Shown here: piece after piece, positions 29,103 to 40,164 of the stretch | Layout: every line of letters starts with the position of its first letter | Numbering within the stretch: position 1 is the stretch's first letter | Assembly (NCBI RefSeq): GCF_000738085.1 | Contig: NZ_JPRS01000013.1 | Span: 20,282 to 84,281, forward strand | Length of the DNA: 64,000 nt | Direction of reading: 5' to 3' | Source of the DNA: Cryobacterium sp. MLB-32 | GTDB lineage: Bacteria; Actinomycetota; Actinomycetes; Actinomycetales; Microbacteriaceae | Program-made: the position numbers and the translations under genes | Notes under the pieces: model-generated | The model's database searches: none | What the model saw: only the letters and a program-made list of their open reading frames with translations | Told to the model about the DNA's origin: nothing

Positions 29103-30003
29103 TAACCGGGCGGACGCGTATCGCGCCGGATTCGTGTCTTTCGTGGGACGACCCAACGTGGGAAAGTCCACACTCACGAACGCCCTTGTCGGGGAAAAGG
29201 TCGCCATCACGTCGTCGAAGCCGCAGACGACACGTCGCGCCATCCGCGGAATCGTGCACCAGAAGAACGGCCAGCTGATCCTGGTGGACACCCCCGGAAT
29301 CCACAAGCCGCGCACCCTGCTCGGTGAGCGATTGAACAGTCTCGTGACGGCGACCCTGTCCGGCGTTGACGTGATCGGACTCTGCATCCCGGCCAACGAG
29401 CCCATCGGCCCGGGCGACAAGTTCATCAACGAGCAGTTGGATGCCTTCCCCCGGGCGCGCAAGGTGGCGATCGTGACGAAGATCGATGCATCGTCGAAAA
29501 CGAATGTCGCCAATCAACTGCTCGCCGTGTCGCAGCTGCGTGATTGGGAAGCGATTGTTCCGATTTCCTCGACCAGCCGCATCCAGCTGGACACCCTCGC
29601 CGTGGAGCTGCTGCGGCTCCTGCCGACATCCGACGCTCCGCTTTACCCTGCCGACACGGTGACGGACGAAACCCTCGAATCCCGCATCTCCGAGTACATC
29701 CGTGAGGCGGCGCTCGAAGGCGTCACCGACGAACTTCCCCACTCCATTGCCGTGACCATCGACGACATCATTGAGCGTGACGACCAGGAACTGGTCGAGA
29801 TCTACGCCAACCTGTTCGTGGAGCGCGACAGCCAGAAGGGCATCATCATCGGCAAGTCGGGCAGCCGGCTCAAAGACGTCGGGATGCGCGCCCGCAAGGA
29901 AATCGAGCCGCTCGTGGGCAAGCGTGTCTTCCTGTCGCTTCGGGTCAAGGTCGCCAAGGAATGGCAGCGTGACCCCAAGCAGCTCGGGCGCCTGGGCTTC
30001 TAG
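29086..30003 (+). CDS. era: GTPase Era
   Basis: Era is a GTPase that binds the 3' end of 16S rRNA and checks 30S assembly. The 305-residue protein has G1 GRPNVGKST (residues 21-29), the DTPGIHKP switch, TKIDASS, and a C-terminal KH domain with GIIIGKSGSRLKDVG. The ATG at 29086 is chosen for the AAGGAG nine bases before it; ATG 29068 is in frame just upstream. The last five codons, including the stop, form the first unit of a 15-base tandem repeat that continues beyond the gene (see repeat 29989-30033). Confidence 0.95.
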   Translation: MTSTSDNRADAYRAGFVSFVGRPNVGKSTLTNALVGEKVAITSSKPQTTRRAIRGIVHQKNGQLILVDTPGIHKPRTLLGERLNSLVTATLSGVDVIGLCIPANEPIGPGDKFINEQLDAFPRARKVAIVTKIDASSKTNVANQLLAVSQLRDWEAIVPISSTSRIQLDTLAVELLRLLPTSDAPLYPADTVTDETLESRISEYIREAALEGVTDELPHSIAVTIDDIIERDDQELVEIYANLFVERDSQKGIIIGKSGSRLKDVGMRARKEIEPLVGKRVFLSLRVKVAKEWQRDPKQLGRLGF

Positions 30004-30033
30004 CGCCTGGGCTTCTAGCACCTGGGCTTCCAG
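29989..30033 (+). repeat. 15-base tandem repeat, three units, spanning the era stop
   Basis: CGCCTGGGCTTCTAG occurs twice exactly (29989-30003, 30004-30018), then as CACCTGGGCTTCCAG with two changes (30019-30033). The first unit encodes the last residues of Era, RLGF, and its TAG stop. The second unit repeats the TAG in frame. Confidence 0.9.
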
Positions 30034-30126
30034 ACCCCGGCGATGGGGACTACATCGCTCGGAGGATTTCGGGACGTCTGCGGGATGATATTCCCGGAGC
30101 GCCTCGGTGGCTCGCGCGCGGGGCCG

Positions 30127-30132
30127 TACGCT
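30127..30132 (+). promoter_or_regulatory. -10 box TACGCT of the first two-component system
   Basis: TACGCT-GGAAAG-ATG with six-base spacing. It fixes the kinase start at ATG 30139 rather than the in-frame ATGs further upstream. Confidence 0.6.
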
Positions 30133-30138
30133 GGAAAG

Positions 30139-31428
30139 ATGACCGACCCCGGAGCATCACCACGTGTACCGCGCAACGGGTGGACCCGTTCGGTTTCCCG
30201 TCGAACCCTGATCGTGGACGTGTCGATCGCCGGGGTCTTCTTTCTCATTGCCCTGCTGTTCGTCTTCGACGATGTCCCGACCTTCCTGACGCTGGTCGGG
30301 TTCACGGCCTCGCTCGCGGTGCGTCGGCTCTCGCCCGGCCTGGCCCTCTCGATTGCGTGGCTGACCGCCATCGGACAGATGCTGGCCGGCCTCCCTGTTC
30401 TTGCCAGTGACATGGTGATCCTGGCGGTGCTGTACGCCACCGCGGCGTACTCCCAGGGACGCACGCGTCGTGCGGGCCTGATCTCGGTGGGTGTCGGCTC
30501 GCTCGTCGCCGGCGTCTACCTTGCCGTCGTCCAACGGGGAGTGGACCAGCTCGGAGCGGCGCTGCAGCAGGGCGACCTGGCCAGCATGGTCTGGTCGACC
30601 GTGTTGATGTCCGTGGTCAGTGTGGCCGTTCTGGGATTGTCCTGGACCCTCGGACTGTTGACGCGCACCCGGACGAGCGCCCGGGAAAGCAGGTTCACCC
30701 AGTACCGTGCCGTCGAGGAGCAGCGCGCGGCGCAGCTCGCGGTGGTCGTCGAACAGGAGCGCAACCGCATCGCCAGGGACATGCATGACGTCGTGGCGCA
30801 CTCCCTCGCCGTGGTCATCGCGCAGGCTGACGGTGCCCGCTATGCGCGAGCGCAGAATCCCGACGCGGTCGATGAGGCGCTCACCACAATCTCCTCGACG
30901 GCGCGGGAGGCCCTGGGCGAGGTTCGGATCCTGCTCGCCCGTCAGCGCCAGGACGGTGCCACCGGACCACAGCCCGTGCTCGCCGACCTCGACCGTCTCG
31001 TGGAACAGATGCGCAGCACGGGTCTCGACATCGACTGGGCCACGATCGGCACGCCCACCGGCCTCGCCTCCGGCGCGCAGTTGGCGGGGTACCGCATCGT
31101 GCAGGAAGCGCTGACGAACGCCCTCCGTCACGGGGATACCGGCCGCACGGTGGCGTTGCGCCTCGTCTGGACGGCCGACGGGATCACCGTGACGATCGAC
31201 AACGCACTGCGGATGCCGTCGGTCGCTGCCGATGGGGAGTCAGGCCCCGGGGGGCGGAAGGCTGGTGAGATCGGCCACGGGCTTCCGGGCATGCGGGAGC
31301 GGGCGCTACTGGCCGGGGGCTCCCTGACGGTCGAATCCAGTGGAGGCCGATTCTCTGTCGCGGCATGGCTCCCGGCCGGCACGCACGCTGGGCCGGAGCT
31401 CCCGAGCGACCAGGAAGTGAACGCATGA
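30139..31428 (+). CDS. Sensor histidine kinase, NarL-type partner (copy 1)
   Basis: A 429-residue membrane histidine kinase of the HisKA_3 type. The N-terminal region has about four to five hydrophobic segments (residues 25-175) and little extracytoplasmic sequence. The dimerisation and phosphoacceptor helix follows with RDMHDVVAHS (His216), then an ATP-binding domain with QEALTNALRHG and GHGLPGMRERA. It overlaps the response regulator by four bases (ATGA). The downstream ABC transporter of the FtsX/MacB type suggests sensing of envelope stress or an antimicrobial compound; this is inference from context. Confidence 0.88.
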   Translation: MTDPGASPRVPRNGWTRSVSRRTLIVDVSIAGVFFLIALLFVFDDVPTFLTLVGFTASLAVRRLSPGLALSIAWLTAIGQMLAGLPVLASDMVILAVLYATAAYSQGRTRRAGLISVGVGSLVAGVYLAVVQRGVDQLGAALQQGDLASMVWSTVLMSVVSVAVLGLSWTLGLLTRTRTSARESRFTQYRAVEEQRAAQLAVVVEQERNRIARDMHDVVAHSLAVVIAQADGARYARAQNPDAVDEALTTISSTAREALGEVRILLARQRQDGATGPQPVLADLDRLVEQMRSTGLDIDWATIGTPTGLASGAQLAGYRIVQEALTNALRHGDTGRTVALRLVWTADGITVTIDNALRMPSVAADGESGPGGRKAGEIGHGLPGMRERALLAGGSLTVESSGGRFSVAAWLPAGTHAGPELPSDQEVNA

Positions 31429-32135
31429 GCGAGGTACCGGCCGCGGATGCGCCCCGCATCCGTGTCGCCCTCGTCGACGATCAGGCGCTCTTCCGTGCCG
31501 GGATCCGGATGCTGGTGTCCTCGCAACCGGACCTCGAGTTCGTCGGGGAAGCAGGCAGCGGCGCGACCGGCGTGACCATGGCCGCAGCGGTGCACCCCGA
31601 CGTGATCCTGATGGACATCCGGATGCCCGTGATGGACGGCATCGACGCCACGGTGGCCATCATCGCCGCCGCGGAGTCCGCCGGAACCAAGCCGCCGCGC
31701 ATCATCGTCCTGACCACCTTCGAACTCGACGAGAGCGCCAGCCGGGCCATTCGCAGCGGTGCGAGCGGGTTCCTGCTCAAAGACGCGGACCCGGAGTTTC
31801 TGCTGGCAGCGATTCGAACCGTCAACGCCGGAAGCGCCGTCATCGCCGCATCCGCGACCCGTGAGCTCTTGGCCCACTTCAGGACCCCGGCGCCCGTTCC
31901 TGCCCCGGTGCCGGAACGGCCACAGGAACCCGAGGCCTTCCGCGCCCTGACCGGGCGGGAACGGGACATCTTCGCCCTGGCCGCCCTGGGCCTGAGCAAC
32001 GCTGAGATCGCGGCCGGCGAATTCCTCAGCGAGGCCACCGTCAAGACGCACATCAGCCGCATACTCTCCAAGCTGTCCCTCCGAGACCGGGTGCAGCTCG
32101 TGGTGTACGCCTTCCAGCACCGCCTCACGGAGTAG
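31425..32135 (+). CDS. NarL/FixJ family response regulator (copy 1)
   Basis: A 236-residue response regulator. The receiver domain has DDQ at residues 18-20 and the phosphoacceptor Asp64 in VILMDIRMP. A linker is followed by a LuxR-type helix-turn-helix (LTGRERDIFALAALGLSNAE and SEATVKTHISRILSKL). It starts inside the stop of the kinase gene, so the two are cognate. The ABC transporter 101 bases downstream has its own leaderless promoter and is the obvious candidate target, but no binding site is recognised. Confidence 0.9.
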   Translation: MSEVPAADAPRIRVALVDDQALFRAGIRMLVSSQPDLEFVGEAGSGATGVTMAAAVHPDVILMDIRMPVMDGIDATVAIIAAAESAGTKPPRIIVLTTFELDESASRAIRSGASGFLLKDADPEFLLAAIRTVNAGSAVIAASATRELLAHFRTPAPVPAPVPERPQEPEAFRALTGRERDIFALAALGLSNAEIAAGEFLSEATVKTHISRILSKLSLRDRVQLVVYAFQHRLTE

Positions 32136-32224
32136 CCGGAAGGATGACCCGGCCCGGGCCGGAGTCATCCCCGCGGTGTGCGGGATGGTCCTCGCGCCGG
32201 ATGCGGCGGAGGGGGCGTGGTTCC

Positions 32225-32230
32225 TAGCGT
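32225..32230 (+). promoter_or_regulatory. -10 box TAGCGT of the ABC transporter operon
   Basis: TAGCGT-GGAAAC-ATG, six-base spacing, directly before the ATPase gene. It would allow separate regulation from the two-component genes. Confidence 0.6.
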
Positions 32231-32236
32231 GGAAAC

Positions 32237-32998
32237 ATGGAAATCACAACGACCGAACTCGGCGTCGCCGCCAGAGTCACCAACCTGAGCAAAACATACG
32301 GATCGGCCACCACTTCGGTGAAGGCCCTCGACGACGTGTCCATCGGTATCCGTCGCGGGCAATTCACCGCGATCATGGGGCCAAGCGGCTCGGGCAAGTC
32401 CACCCTGATGCACATCATGGCGGGCCTGGACGAAGCCAGCGCCGGCCGGGCCTGGCTCGGAGACACCGAGATCACCGGCCTGGGTGACGCCGACCTCACG
32501 GTGCTGCGGCGGCGGCGGATCGGATTCATCTTCCAATCCTTCAACCTGGTCTCCACCCTGGACGTGCGGGGGAACATCCTCCTGCCGTTCGCCCTCGACG
32601 GACGCCGGCCGGACTCGGCCGAGAAGGCCTGGATCGATCAGCTGACCGACTCCCTCGGCCTGGGCGACCGGCTCACGCACCGCCCGCACGAACTCTCCGG
32701 CGGACAGCAACAGCGCGTGGCGATCGCGAGGGCCCTGGCCACCCGGCCCGAGCTGGTGTTCGCCGACGAGCCGACCGGAAACCTCGATTCGCGCGCCGGG
32801 CGAGAGGTGCTCACCCTGCTCAAAGCGGCCAGCACCGGCTACGGCCAGAGCATCGCCATGGTCACCCACGACCCCATTGCGGCCAGTTACGCCGACCGCA
32901 TCCTCTTCCTCGCCGACGGCCGAGTGGTCGAAGACCGGGAACGGTCCTCCGCCGAAGAGATCTCCGCCATCATGCTCGGCATGGAGCAGCGCGCATGA
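32237..32998 (+). CDS. MacB/LolD-type ABC transporter ATP-binding protein (copy 1)
   Basis: A 253-residue ABC ATPase of the MacB/LolD/FtsE class, which works with FtsX-fold permeases in mechanotransmission or efflux. Walker [11 protein letters not shown]-loop FIFQSFNLV, signature LSGGQQQR, Walker [14 protein letters not shown] and the H-loop VTHDP are intact. It overlaps the permease gene by four bases. A two-component system lies upstream, the common arrangement of peptide-antibiotic detoxification modules; the substrate is inferred, not shown. Confidence 0.92.
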   Translation: MEITTTELGVAARVTNLSKTYGSATTSVKALDDVSIGIRRGQFTAIMGPSGSGKSTLMHIMAGLDEASAGRAWLGDTEITGLGDADLTVLRRRRIGFIFQSFNLVSTLDVRGNILLPFALDGRRPDSAEKAWIDQLTDSLGLGDRLTHRPHELSGGQQQRVAIARALATRPELVFADEPTGNLDSRAGREVLTLLKAASTGYGQSIAMVTHDPIAASYADRILFLADGRVVEDRERSSAEEISAIMLGMEQRA

Positions 32999-34404
32999 GC
33001 GGCCCGGAGAGCGCCCGGGCCAACGGGCACGCCGGTCGGGGAGCGAGCCTGCTCGTGGCGGGGCTCGCATCCGCCTTCGGAGTGGTGCTCCTCGAGGTGA
33101 CGAGTGTGCTCGCCACGGTCGTGAGCGGCAGTGACGTGTCCAGCCGCCCCGCCGTTCGCGCCTCCCTGTCGATTGTGGCGTTCCTGTTCATCACCATTGC
33201 GGTCTATGTGAGTGCGATCGTGACCACGAATACGGTGGCGACGGTCATCGCTGGTCGAACCCGCACCATCGCGCTCATGCGCCTGATCGGTTCGAGTGCG
33301 GGGGACCAGCGCCGCGCCGTGGCCCGGGACGGTCTCACGGTCGGTCTCGCCGGTGCGGTCGGAGGTGCCCTGGTCGGGATACTGCTGAGTTTCGCGGCGG
33401 TGCGGGTGGCTCTCGCGTCGGGCCTCATCCCTGATCTCGACTATGGCCTCGTCGAACCTCTGCTCGCGCTTCCCGTCGCGATCGTCGTCTTGTCCACGTG
33501 GTGCGCCGCCTGGGTCGGGTCTCGCCGGGTTCTCACCGTCAGCCCGATGCAGGCCATCGGCGCAGCGCAGGAGCGCTCCCTCGAGGAATCGGCTCGGCGC
33601 CCGGTACGCAACGTCGTCGCGATCGTGCTGATGGTCACGGGCCTCCTGTTCCTCGCCTCAGGAGTCGTCGTCGGACAACAGAACGAATACGGCGTGCTGC
33701 TCGGACTGGCGGGCGGGCTGCTCTCGTTCACCGGGCTGGTGCTGGGATCGCACCTGCTCATGCCGCCCATCCTGAGCCTGGTCGGCCGGTGCCTCGGGGG
33801 TGGCGCGCCCGCCCGACTCGCAGCAGCGAACGCCACGCAGCACCCGGAGCGCAGCTCCCGCACCACCATCGGACTGGTCGTCGGAGTGACGCTGATCACC
33901 ATGTTCGCCGTCGCGGGATCCACCTTCGAAACCATGATGCAGCCGCTGATGGAAGACGCCGCGATGCGTGCGGAGGTCTCCGAAATGGTGTCCACCAGTC
34001 TGGCCGTCATCTCCGTGCTCGTAGGCTTCAGCGCTCTGATCGCGGCGGTCGGCATAGTCAACAATCTGGCCCTCAGCGTTCTGCAGCGATCCCGCGAGAT
34101 CGGACTGCTCCGGGCGCTCGGGTTCACCGGGCGGCAGGTGCGCGCCATGATCCTCGCCGAAAGCCTGCAGATGACCGTCGCTGCCGTTTCCCTGGGCCTG
34201 GTGCTCGGAGTCGGCTACGGCTGGGCGGCGGCGCAATCACTCTTCGGGTCACTCTCGAATGCCGGCCTCGTGGCACCGTCGGTTCCGTGGCTGCTCGTTG
34301 TTCTGTGCGTGGTCGGCACCGCGGTGCTCGCGATCGGCGCCACGATCCTGCCCACGCGTCGGGCGGTATCCATCTCGCCGGTGGCCGCCCTCGCCACCGC
34401 GTGA
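32995..34404 (+). CDS. FtsX-like ABC transporter permease (copy 1)
   Basis: A 469-residue permease with about eight membrane segments arranged as two FtsX modules. The second module ends with VNNLALSVLQRSREIGLLRALG, here cut at residues 358-379, which is the FtsX signature. The first module has TIALMRLIGSSAGDQRR, the equivalent motif. Unlike MacB, there is no large extracytoplasmic domain. The ATG overlaps the ATPase stop. The partner ATPase is the preceding gene. A GC-rich hairpin lies 32 bases after the stop. Confidence 0.88.
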   Translation: MSGPESARANGHAGRGASLLVAGLASAFGVVLLEVTSVLATVVSGSDVSSRPAVRASLSIVAFLFITIAVYVSAIVTTNTVATVIAGRTRTIALMRLIGSSAGDQRRAVARDGLTVGLAGAVGGALVGILLSFAAVRVALASGLIPDLDYGLVEPLLALPVAIVVLSTWCAAWVGSRRVLTVSPMQAIGAAQERSLEESARRPVRNVVAIVLMVTGLLFLASGVVVGQQNEYGVLLGLAGGLLSFTGLVLGSHLLMPPILSLVGRCLGGGAPARLAAANATQHPERSSRTTIGLVVGVTLITMFAVAGSTFETMMQPLMEDAAMRAEVSEMVSTSLAVISVLVGFSALIAAVGIVNNLALSVLQRSREIGLLRALGFTGRQVRAMILAESLQMTVAAVSLGLVLGVGYGWAAAQSLFGSLSNAGLVAPSVPWLLVVLCVVGTAVLAIGATILPTRRAVSISPVAALATA

Positions 34405-34435
34405 GGGGGGTGTGAGGCGGGTGTGAGGCGTGCAC

Positions 34436-34468
34436 GGAGGCCCTGAGCGCGACGCGCTCGGGGCCTCC
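34436..34468 (+). terminator. GC-rich hairpin after the FtsX operon
   Basis: GGAGGCCC pairs with GGGCCTCC (34461-34468), and the inner TGAGCG/CGCTCG extends the stem. No U-tract follows. It is placed to end the ABC operon before the leucine promoter. Confidence 0.45.
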
Positions 34469-34518
34469 GCCGCTCACGGTGGGGACCGTTTCGGGGCCAG
34501 CCTCGTGACAAACGGTGC

Positions 34519-34524
34519 TAGCAT
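34519..34524 (+). promoter_or_regulatory. -10 box TAGCAT of the leu leader
   Basis: TAGCAT-TTGTCT-GTG places the first codon of the leucine-rich leader peptide at the mRNA start, the same spacing as in the other leaderless genes. Confidence 0.6.
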
Positions 34525-34530
34525 TTGTCT

Positions 34531-34558
34531 GTGTTGTTCGGTCTGCTCCTTCTTAGCT

Positions 34559-34575
<17 letters not shown>
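34531..34575 (+). CDS. Leucine-rich leader peptide of leuA
   Basis: GTG TTG TTC GGT CTG CTC CTT CTT AGC and five further sense codons encode MLFGLLLLSCRDES, ending at TAA 34573. Five of fourteen codons are for leucine, four of them consecutive, just before a strong hairpin and 65 bases before leuA. Ribosome stalling at these codons when charged tRNA-Leu is scarce would cover the 5' arm of the hairpin (34559-34569). The peptide is expected to be regulatory and not a functional product. Leader-peptide attenuation of leuA is known in actinobacteria. The GTG is six bases after TAGCAT, so the leader appears to be leaderless itself. Confidence 0.82.
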
Positions 34576-36407
<1,832 letters not shown>

Positions 36408-36460
36408 GCCCACGCGTCATGGAGCATCTGCACCGCTGAACGCTCCGCTCAAAGCACGCA

Positions 36461-36500
36461 GACGTGAGGCTCGTCCCGGAAATGGGACGGGCCTCACGTC
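36461..36500. terminator. Bidirectional terminator between leuA and the hypothetical gene
   Basis: GACGTGAGGCTCGTCCC (36461-36477) pairs with GGGACGGGCCTCACGTC (36484-36500) apart from one internal mismatch, with loop GGAAAT. Outer CGCAGAC/GTCTGCG sequences could extend the stem. It separates convergent genes and lacks a long T-run. Confidence 0.65.
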
Positions 36501-36532
36501 GTTGTCTGCGGGGTTGCCGACGGGCGACCCGG

Positions 36533-37243
36533 TCAGACGACGCGAGGGCGAGAATCCACGCGCTGTGTCTGGTCGGGCTGGGTCTGACGGGCTGCTGGCC
36601 TCGCGTCACACGGCTGCAGGATAGCCTGAGTGTCGGAAATCGCAGCGGAGAGCAGCTCGAAGAGCTTGGCATCCGTATCGGGGATGCACGCCTCGGCGAC
36701 GCCCTGCACCGACACACGCAGAATGGAATCGGCGGTTCGTGGGGTGAATTTGGTGCGTGACCAGGAGCGGACGGACGTGATGAAATCACGCGCCCACTTC
36801 TCGGCGTTGGGCGACGCATCGAGCGCAGCGCGAATCCGAGCGGACGTCGCCGGTGTGCTCGCACCGAGCAGATCGAGGTTGCGCTCGCACGACAGGATGC
36901 CGACGGCCAGGGCCCGTTGCCGATCCATGCTCACCACGGGCAGAGCCGTGGTCGCTGCTCGCAGGGAGACCGTGATCTCGACCCTGGGGTCGGTTCCGCG
37001 GAGCCCGATCACCGAGGGAATCAACTCCGGCAGTCGGGCGCGACCGTCGTCGGAGGTGCAGTCGTTGACCATGCGGGCCAGCGAAGCGAGCACGGGGTGC
37101 GTGCAGGCTGGGTGGTCGCTCCAGGATTCGCCGGCCAAGTACGAGGCGAACTCCATGAAGCAGCCGCCGCTGCGCGGATTTCGGTGCTTTCCCCGCGAGA
37201 GCACGGGCATTCCATCTGGCAGAGCGTTCTTATCCGGTTTCAT
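36533..37243 (-). CDS. Conserved hypothetical protein
   Basis: A 236-residue soluble protein I cannot assign. The N-terminal part has a striking motif, GGCFMEFASYLAGESWSDHP followed by ACTHPVLA, which looks like a conserved active or binding site with Cys, His and Trp. The middle is arginine- and serine-rich, with a helical segment around MDRQRALAVGILSCERNLDLL. The C-terminus is hydrophilic and poorly structured. GGAGGT lies eight bases before ATG 37243, a strong ribosome site. It is convergent with leuA and divergent from recO. Conservation next to recO in relatives would be worth checking. Confidence 0.75.
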   Translation of the reverse strand: MKPDKNALPDGMPVLSRGKHRNPRSGGCFMEFASYLAGESWSDHPACTHPVLASLARMVNDCTSDDGRARLPELIPSVIGLRGTDPRVEITVSLRAATTALPVVSMDRQRALAVGILSCERNLDLLGASTPATSARIRAALDASPNAEKWARDFITSVRSWSRTKFTPRTADSILRVSVQGVAEACIPDTDAKLFELLSAAISDTQAILQPCDARPAARQTQPDQTQRVDSRPRVV

Positions 37244-37331
37244 AGTTGACCTCCACGCCACGAGAAAGTTTCAGAGACAGTCTCCCCCCGCCACGCACTA
37301 AATACCAGTGTCAGAAGTGGGAGAATCAAAT

Positions 37332-38054
37332 GTGCCTGTTTACCGTGATGAAGCCGTGGTGCTCCGAACCCACAAGTTGGGCGAAGCCGACCGCATCGTC
37401 ACGCTGCTCACCCGCGCTCACGGCAAGGTCCGCGCCGTCGCCAAGGGCGTGCGGCGCACGGGCAGCAAGTTCGGAGCCAGGCTGGAACCGTTCATGGTCG
37501 CAGACGTGCAACTGTATGAGGGCCGCAGTCTCGATATCATCACTCAGGCGGAATCCCTCGGCTCGTACGGGGCACTCATCACCGCGGACTACGACAGCTA
37601 CACCGCAGCGAGTGTGATGGTGGAGACGGCAGACAAGCTCACCGAATCGGAAGGGTCCCTGCAGCAGTATCTCCTGCTCGTCGGGGCCTTGCGGTCGCTG
37701 TCCCGCCGGGAACACGGCCAGAGCCTCACCCTGGACTCATACCTGCTGCGAGCAGTGTCCATGGCGGGCTGGGCACCAAGCTTTCAGGACTGCGCGCGCT
37801 GCGGGGCCGTGGGCGACCATTCGGCAGTCGTGGTGCAGCTCGGCGGGGTTGTCTGTGATTCCTGTGCCGCGCCCGGTTCACCGCGTCTCGACCGACCGAC
37901 GATCACTCTGCTGAGCGCCCTCCTCACCGGGGATTGGGAGCATGCAGAATCCACACCCGCCAGAACACAAGCTCAGGCCGGCGGCATCGTCGCGGCATAC
38001 ACCCAGTGGCACCTCGGAAGAGGGCTGCGTTCCCTGGAACACGTGGCCCGATGA
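37332..38054 (+). CDS. recO: DNA repair protein RecO
   Basis: RecO anneals SSB-coated DNA and helps load RecA in the RecFOR pathway. This 240-residue form starts [20 protein letters not shown] with the OB-fold N-terminal domain. It continues with the helical domain ([11 protein letters not shown]) and a C4 zinc finger [19 protein letters not shown] 37332 is chosen because GGGAG lies eight bases upstream. GTG 37308 in frame would add eight residues. It overlaps uppS by four bases. recO-uppS is a conserved actinobacterial pair. Confidence 0.92.
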   Translation: MPVYRDEAVVLRTHKLGEADRIVTLLTRAHGKVRAVAKGVRRTGSKFGARLEPFMVADVQLYEGRSLDIITQAESLGSYGALITADYDSYTAASVMVETADKLTESEGSLQQYLLLVGALRSLSRREHGQSLTLDSYLLRAVSMAGWAPSFQDCARCGAVGDHSAVVVQLGGVVCDSCAAPGSPRLDRPTITLLSALLTGDWEHAESTPARTQAQAGGIVAAYTQWHLGRGLRSLEHVAR

Positions 38055-38905
38055 CAACGCCCTCCAACGCTCCTGCCCGTCGCAGTTTTCTGCGCAAGTC
38101 CGGTACCACGACGCCCTATACGCACAAAGACGCCGTGCCGTTCAGGGCACTCGACTGGACCGGGATCTACCCGCCGAGCATCCCGGCGAAAGCCGTTCCC
38201 GACCACATCGCCATCGTCATGGACGGCAATGGTCGCTGGGCCAACGGACGGGGGCTCACCCGCATCGAGGGGCACAAGGCGGGGGAGGCGTCGCTGCTCG
38301 ACGTCGTCGCCGGTGCCATTCAGCTGGGCGTCAAGCACCTGAGTGTCTACGCGTTCTCGACCGAGAACTGGAAGCGCTCACCCGAGGAGGTGCGCTTCCT
38401 GATGGGCTTCAACCGCGACGTGTTGCACCGTCGCCGCGACCAGCTGAACGACTGGGGCGTGCGGGTGCGGTGGGCCGGGCGCAAGCCGAGGCTGTGGGCA
38501 TCCGTGATCAACGAGCTGCTCTATGCGGAGGAGCTCACGGCGGGCAACAGTGTGCTGACCCTCACGATGTGCGTGAACTACGGGGGGCGCACCGAGATCA
38601 CGGATGCCGTGCGCGAGCTGGCCGAAGAGGTGGCGGCGGGCAGGCTCAAGCCGTCCGGCATCACCGAGAAGGCCATCCAGCGGCACCTGTACACGAGCGA
38701 TCTGCCCGACGTTGACCTGTTCGTACGCAGCTCGGGGGAGCAGCGCACCAGCAATTTTCTGCTCTGGCAGAGCGCCTACGCCGAGATGGTCTTCCTTGAC
38801 ACGCTCTGGCCCGACTTCACTCGCGTGGATCTCTGGCACGCCATCGAGCTCTATGCCTCGCGCAATCGGCGGTACGGCGGCGCGGTGGACGTGCCGACCG
38901 CGTAG
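38051..38905 (+). CDS. uppS: Isoprenyl transferase (undecaprenyl/decaprenyl diphosphate synthase)
   Basis: A cis-prenyltransferase that makes the polyprenyl diphosphate carrier for peptidoglycan and other glycans. The 284-residue protein has [16 protein letters not shown] with catalytic Asp58, the NWKRSPEEV region, [13 protein letters not shown], and [19 protein letters not shown] near the C-terminus. About 45 N-terminal residues precede the core, as is usual in actinobacteria. The ATG overlaps the recO stop. It is convergent with the FUSC gene; the 150-base gap holds only a weak possible hairpin (CCCTGG 38935 with CCAGGG 38961). Confidence 0.93.
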   Translation: MTTPSNAPARRSFLRKSGTTTPYTHKDAVPFRALDWTGIYPPSIPAKAVPDHIAIVMDGNGRWANGRGLTRIEGHKAGEASLLDVVAGAIQLGVKHLSVYAFSTENWKRSPEEVRFLMGFNRDVLHRRRDQLNDWGVRVRWAGRKPRLWASVINELLYAEELTAGNSVLTLTMCVNYGGRTEITDAVRELAEEVAAGRLKPSGITEKAIQRHLYTSDLPDVDLFVRSSGEQRTSNFLLWQSAYAEMVFLDTLWPDFTRVDLWHAIELYASRNRRYGGAVDVPTA

Positions 38906-39055
38906 CAACCGTCACGGAGCGGGCCCCGCCTGCGCCCTGGCCAGAAGAAAGCCTCCTCACCAGGGGTTTAATTTGGCTTGAATCGCGTTCCAGTTAAGTC
39001 CTTGTGACTGTAACGCCATTCTATTCACGGATCACAGCGGCAACTGTCGGTAGAG

Positions 39056-40099
39056 TCATGCCGGTCGTTCGGGTCGATGGCGTGTCGAACCGCTCATGAC
39101 GACCACGACGATCCCCACCACGGCGCCGAGGATCGTTTCGACGCCACGGTCCCGGATCAAGGTAAAGGGGTCGCTCGGATCGGCGAGCAGCGTCACGACC
39201 AGGATCAGTGGTGTGAAGAAGATCAGCGCCAGGCCGTAGTGGCGCGACATCAACAACTCGGTGGGGAACGCGAGCGCCATCACGAGTATGGCGAGGGCTG
39301 TTGTTCCCGGTTGCAGCAGCATGATGCACGCGGTGACGCCGAGGCCGACGAGGGTGCCGAGAATCCTGTGGATGCCGCGGCCCACCCTCCCGGGCAGGTC
39401 CGGCGCGGACAGCGGTGTGGCGGCCGCCGCCATCGCCCAATAGGCGTGGCCGATACCGGCCGCATTCCCCGTGACACCCGCGACTCCCACCGCGATCAGG
39501 TACCGCAGGGACTGCATTCCGATGGCCGGGATGCGCGAGCGGGCCAGCGGTGTGACCGCTCGAACGGCACCCGGCTGCCAGTGCCGATATCTCACCCAGC
39601 CGGCGAACCCGACGAGAACGGCGCAGGCGGCCGAACCGGCGGTGATCGATGCCGCCGTCCACAACGGCACGCTCATCGGCACCGATGCGCACGCGCCCAG
39701 AGCAAAGATGCCGAAGAACGGCCCGGCAGGCTTGAGCGCGGCGGCGTCGGCCACGATGGAAAAGAGGCCGGCGAAGATCGCCTCGGTCGCGACGACACCC
39801 CATACCGGCATGTGATTGATGGAGAGAAGCATCCCGATGCCGGCACCGGTGGTGAGAACGGCTGCGGCTTGCAGCTGGTGGCGTAATCGGAGTTGGTGGG
39901 ATTCGGAGCGACCGAACATTGCGGTGAACGCCCCGAAGACGGCATAGATCGTCAGTTCGGGGCGTCCTAGGCAAAGCAGCACGAGGGAGGGGACCACGAT
40001 GCTGATCGCTACCCGGAGGGCGGATTGATGATCGTTGTCCGCCCTGCCGAGAGCGAATGCCGAGCCGATGAAGGTTCCGACATGTCTGCGCAGCTGCAT
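39056..40099 (-). CDS. FUSC family membrane protein
   Basis: A 347-residue membrane protein of the fusaric-acid-resistance/aromatic-acid exporter (FUSC-like) superfamily. About ten hydrophobic segments are seen in two blocks (residues 30-180 and 205-330). These include LRVAISIVVPSLVLLCLG and, in the second block, RYLIAVGVAGVTGNAAGIGH followed by YWAMAAA. A periplasmic subunit and large soluble domain are absent. It lies 65 bases after cynS on the same strand and may share its transcript. Export of an aromatic or organic acid is possible, but a role with cyanate or formate is only inferred from position. Confidence 0.78.
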   Translation of the reverse strand: MQLRRHVGTFIGSAFALGRADNDHQSALRVAISIVVPSLVLLCLGRPELTIYAVFGAFTAMFGRSESHQLRLRHQLQAAAVLTTGAGIGMLLSINHMPVWGVVATEAIFAGLFSIVADAAALKPAGPFFGIFALGACASVPMSVPLWTAASITAGSAACAVLVGFAGWVRYRHWQPGAVRAVTPLARSRIPAIGMQSLRYLIAVGVAGVTGNAAGIGHAYWAMAAAATPLSAPDLPGRVGRGIHRILGTLVGLGVTACIMLLQPGTTALAILVMALAFPTELLMSRHYGLALIFFTPLILVVTLLADPSDPFTLIRDRGVETILGAVVGIVVVVMSGSTRHRPERPA

Positions 40100-40164
40100 T
40101 ACGGTTTTCCATCCTGCTGTGTCTCACGGTCAGGATGGTTGCCGCCCTCGCCCGGCTTTCGGGG

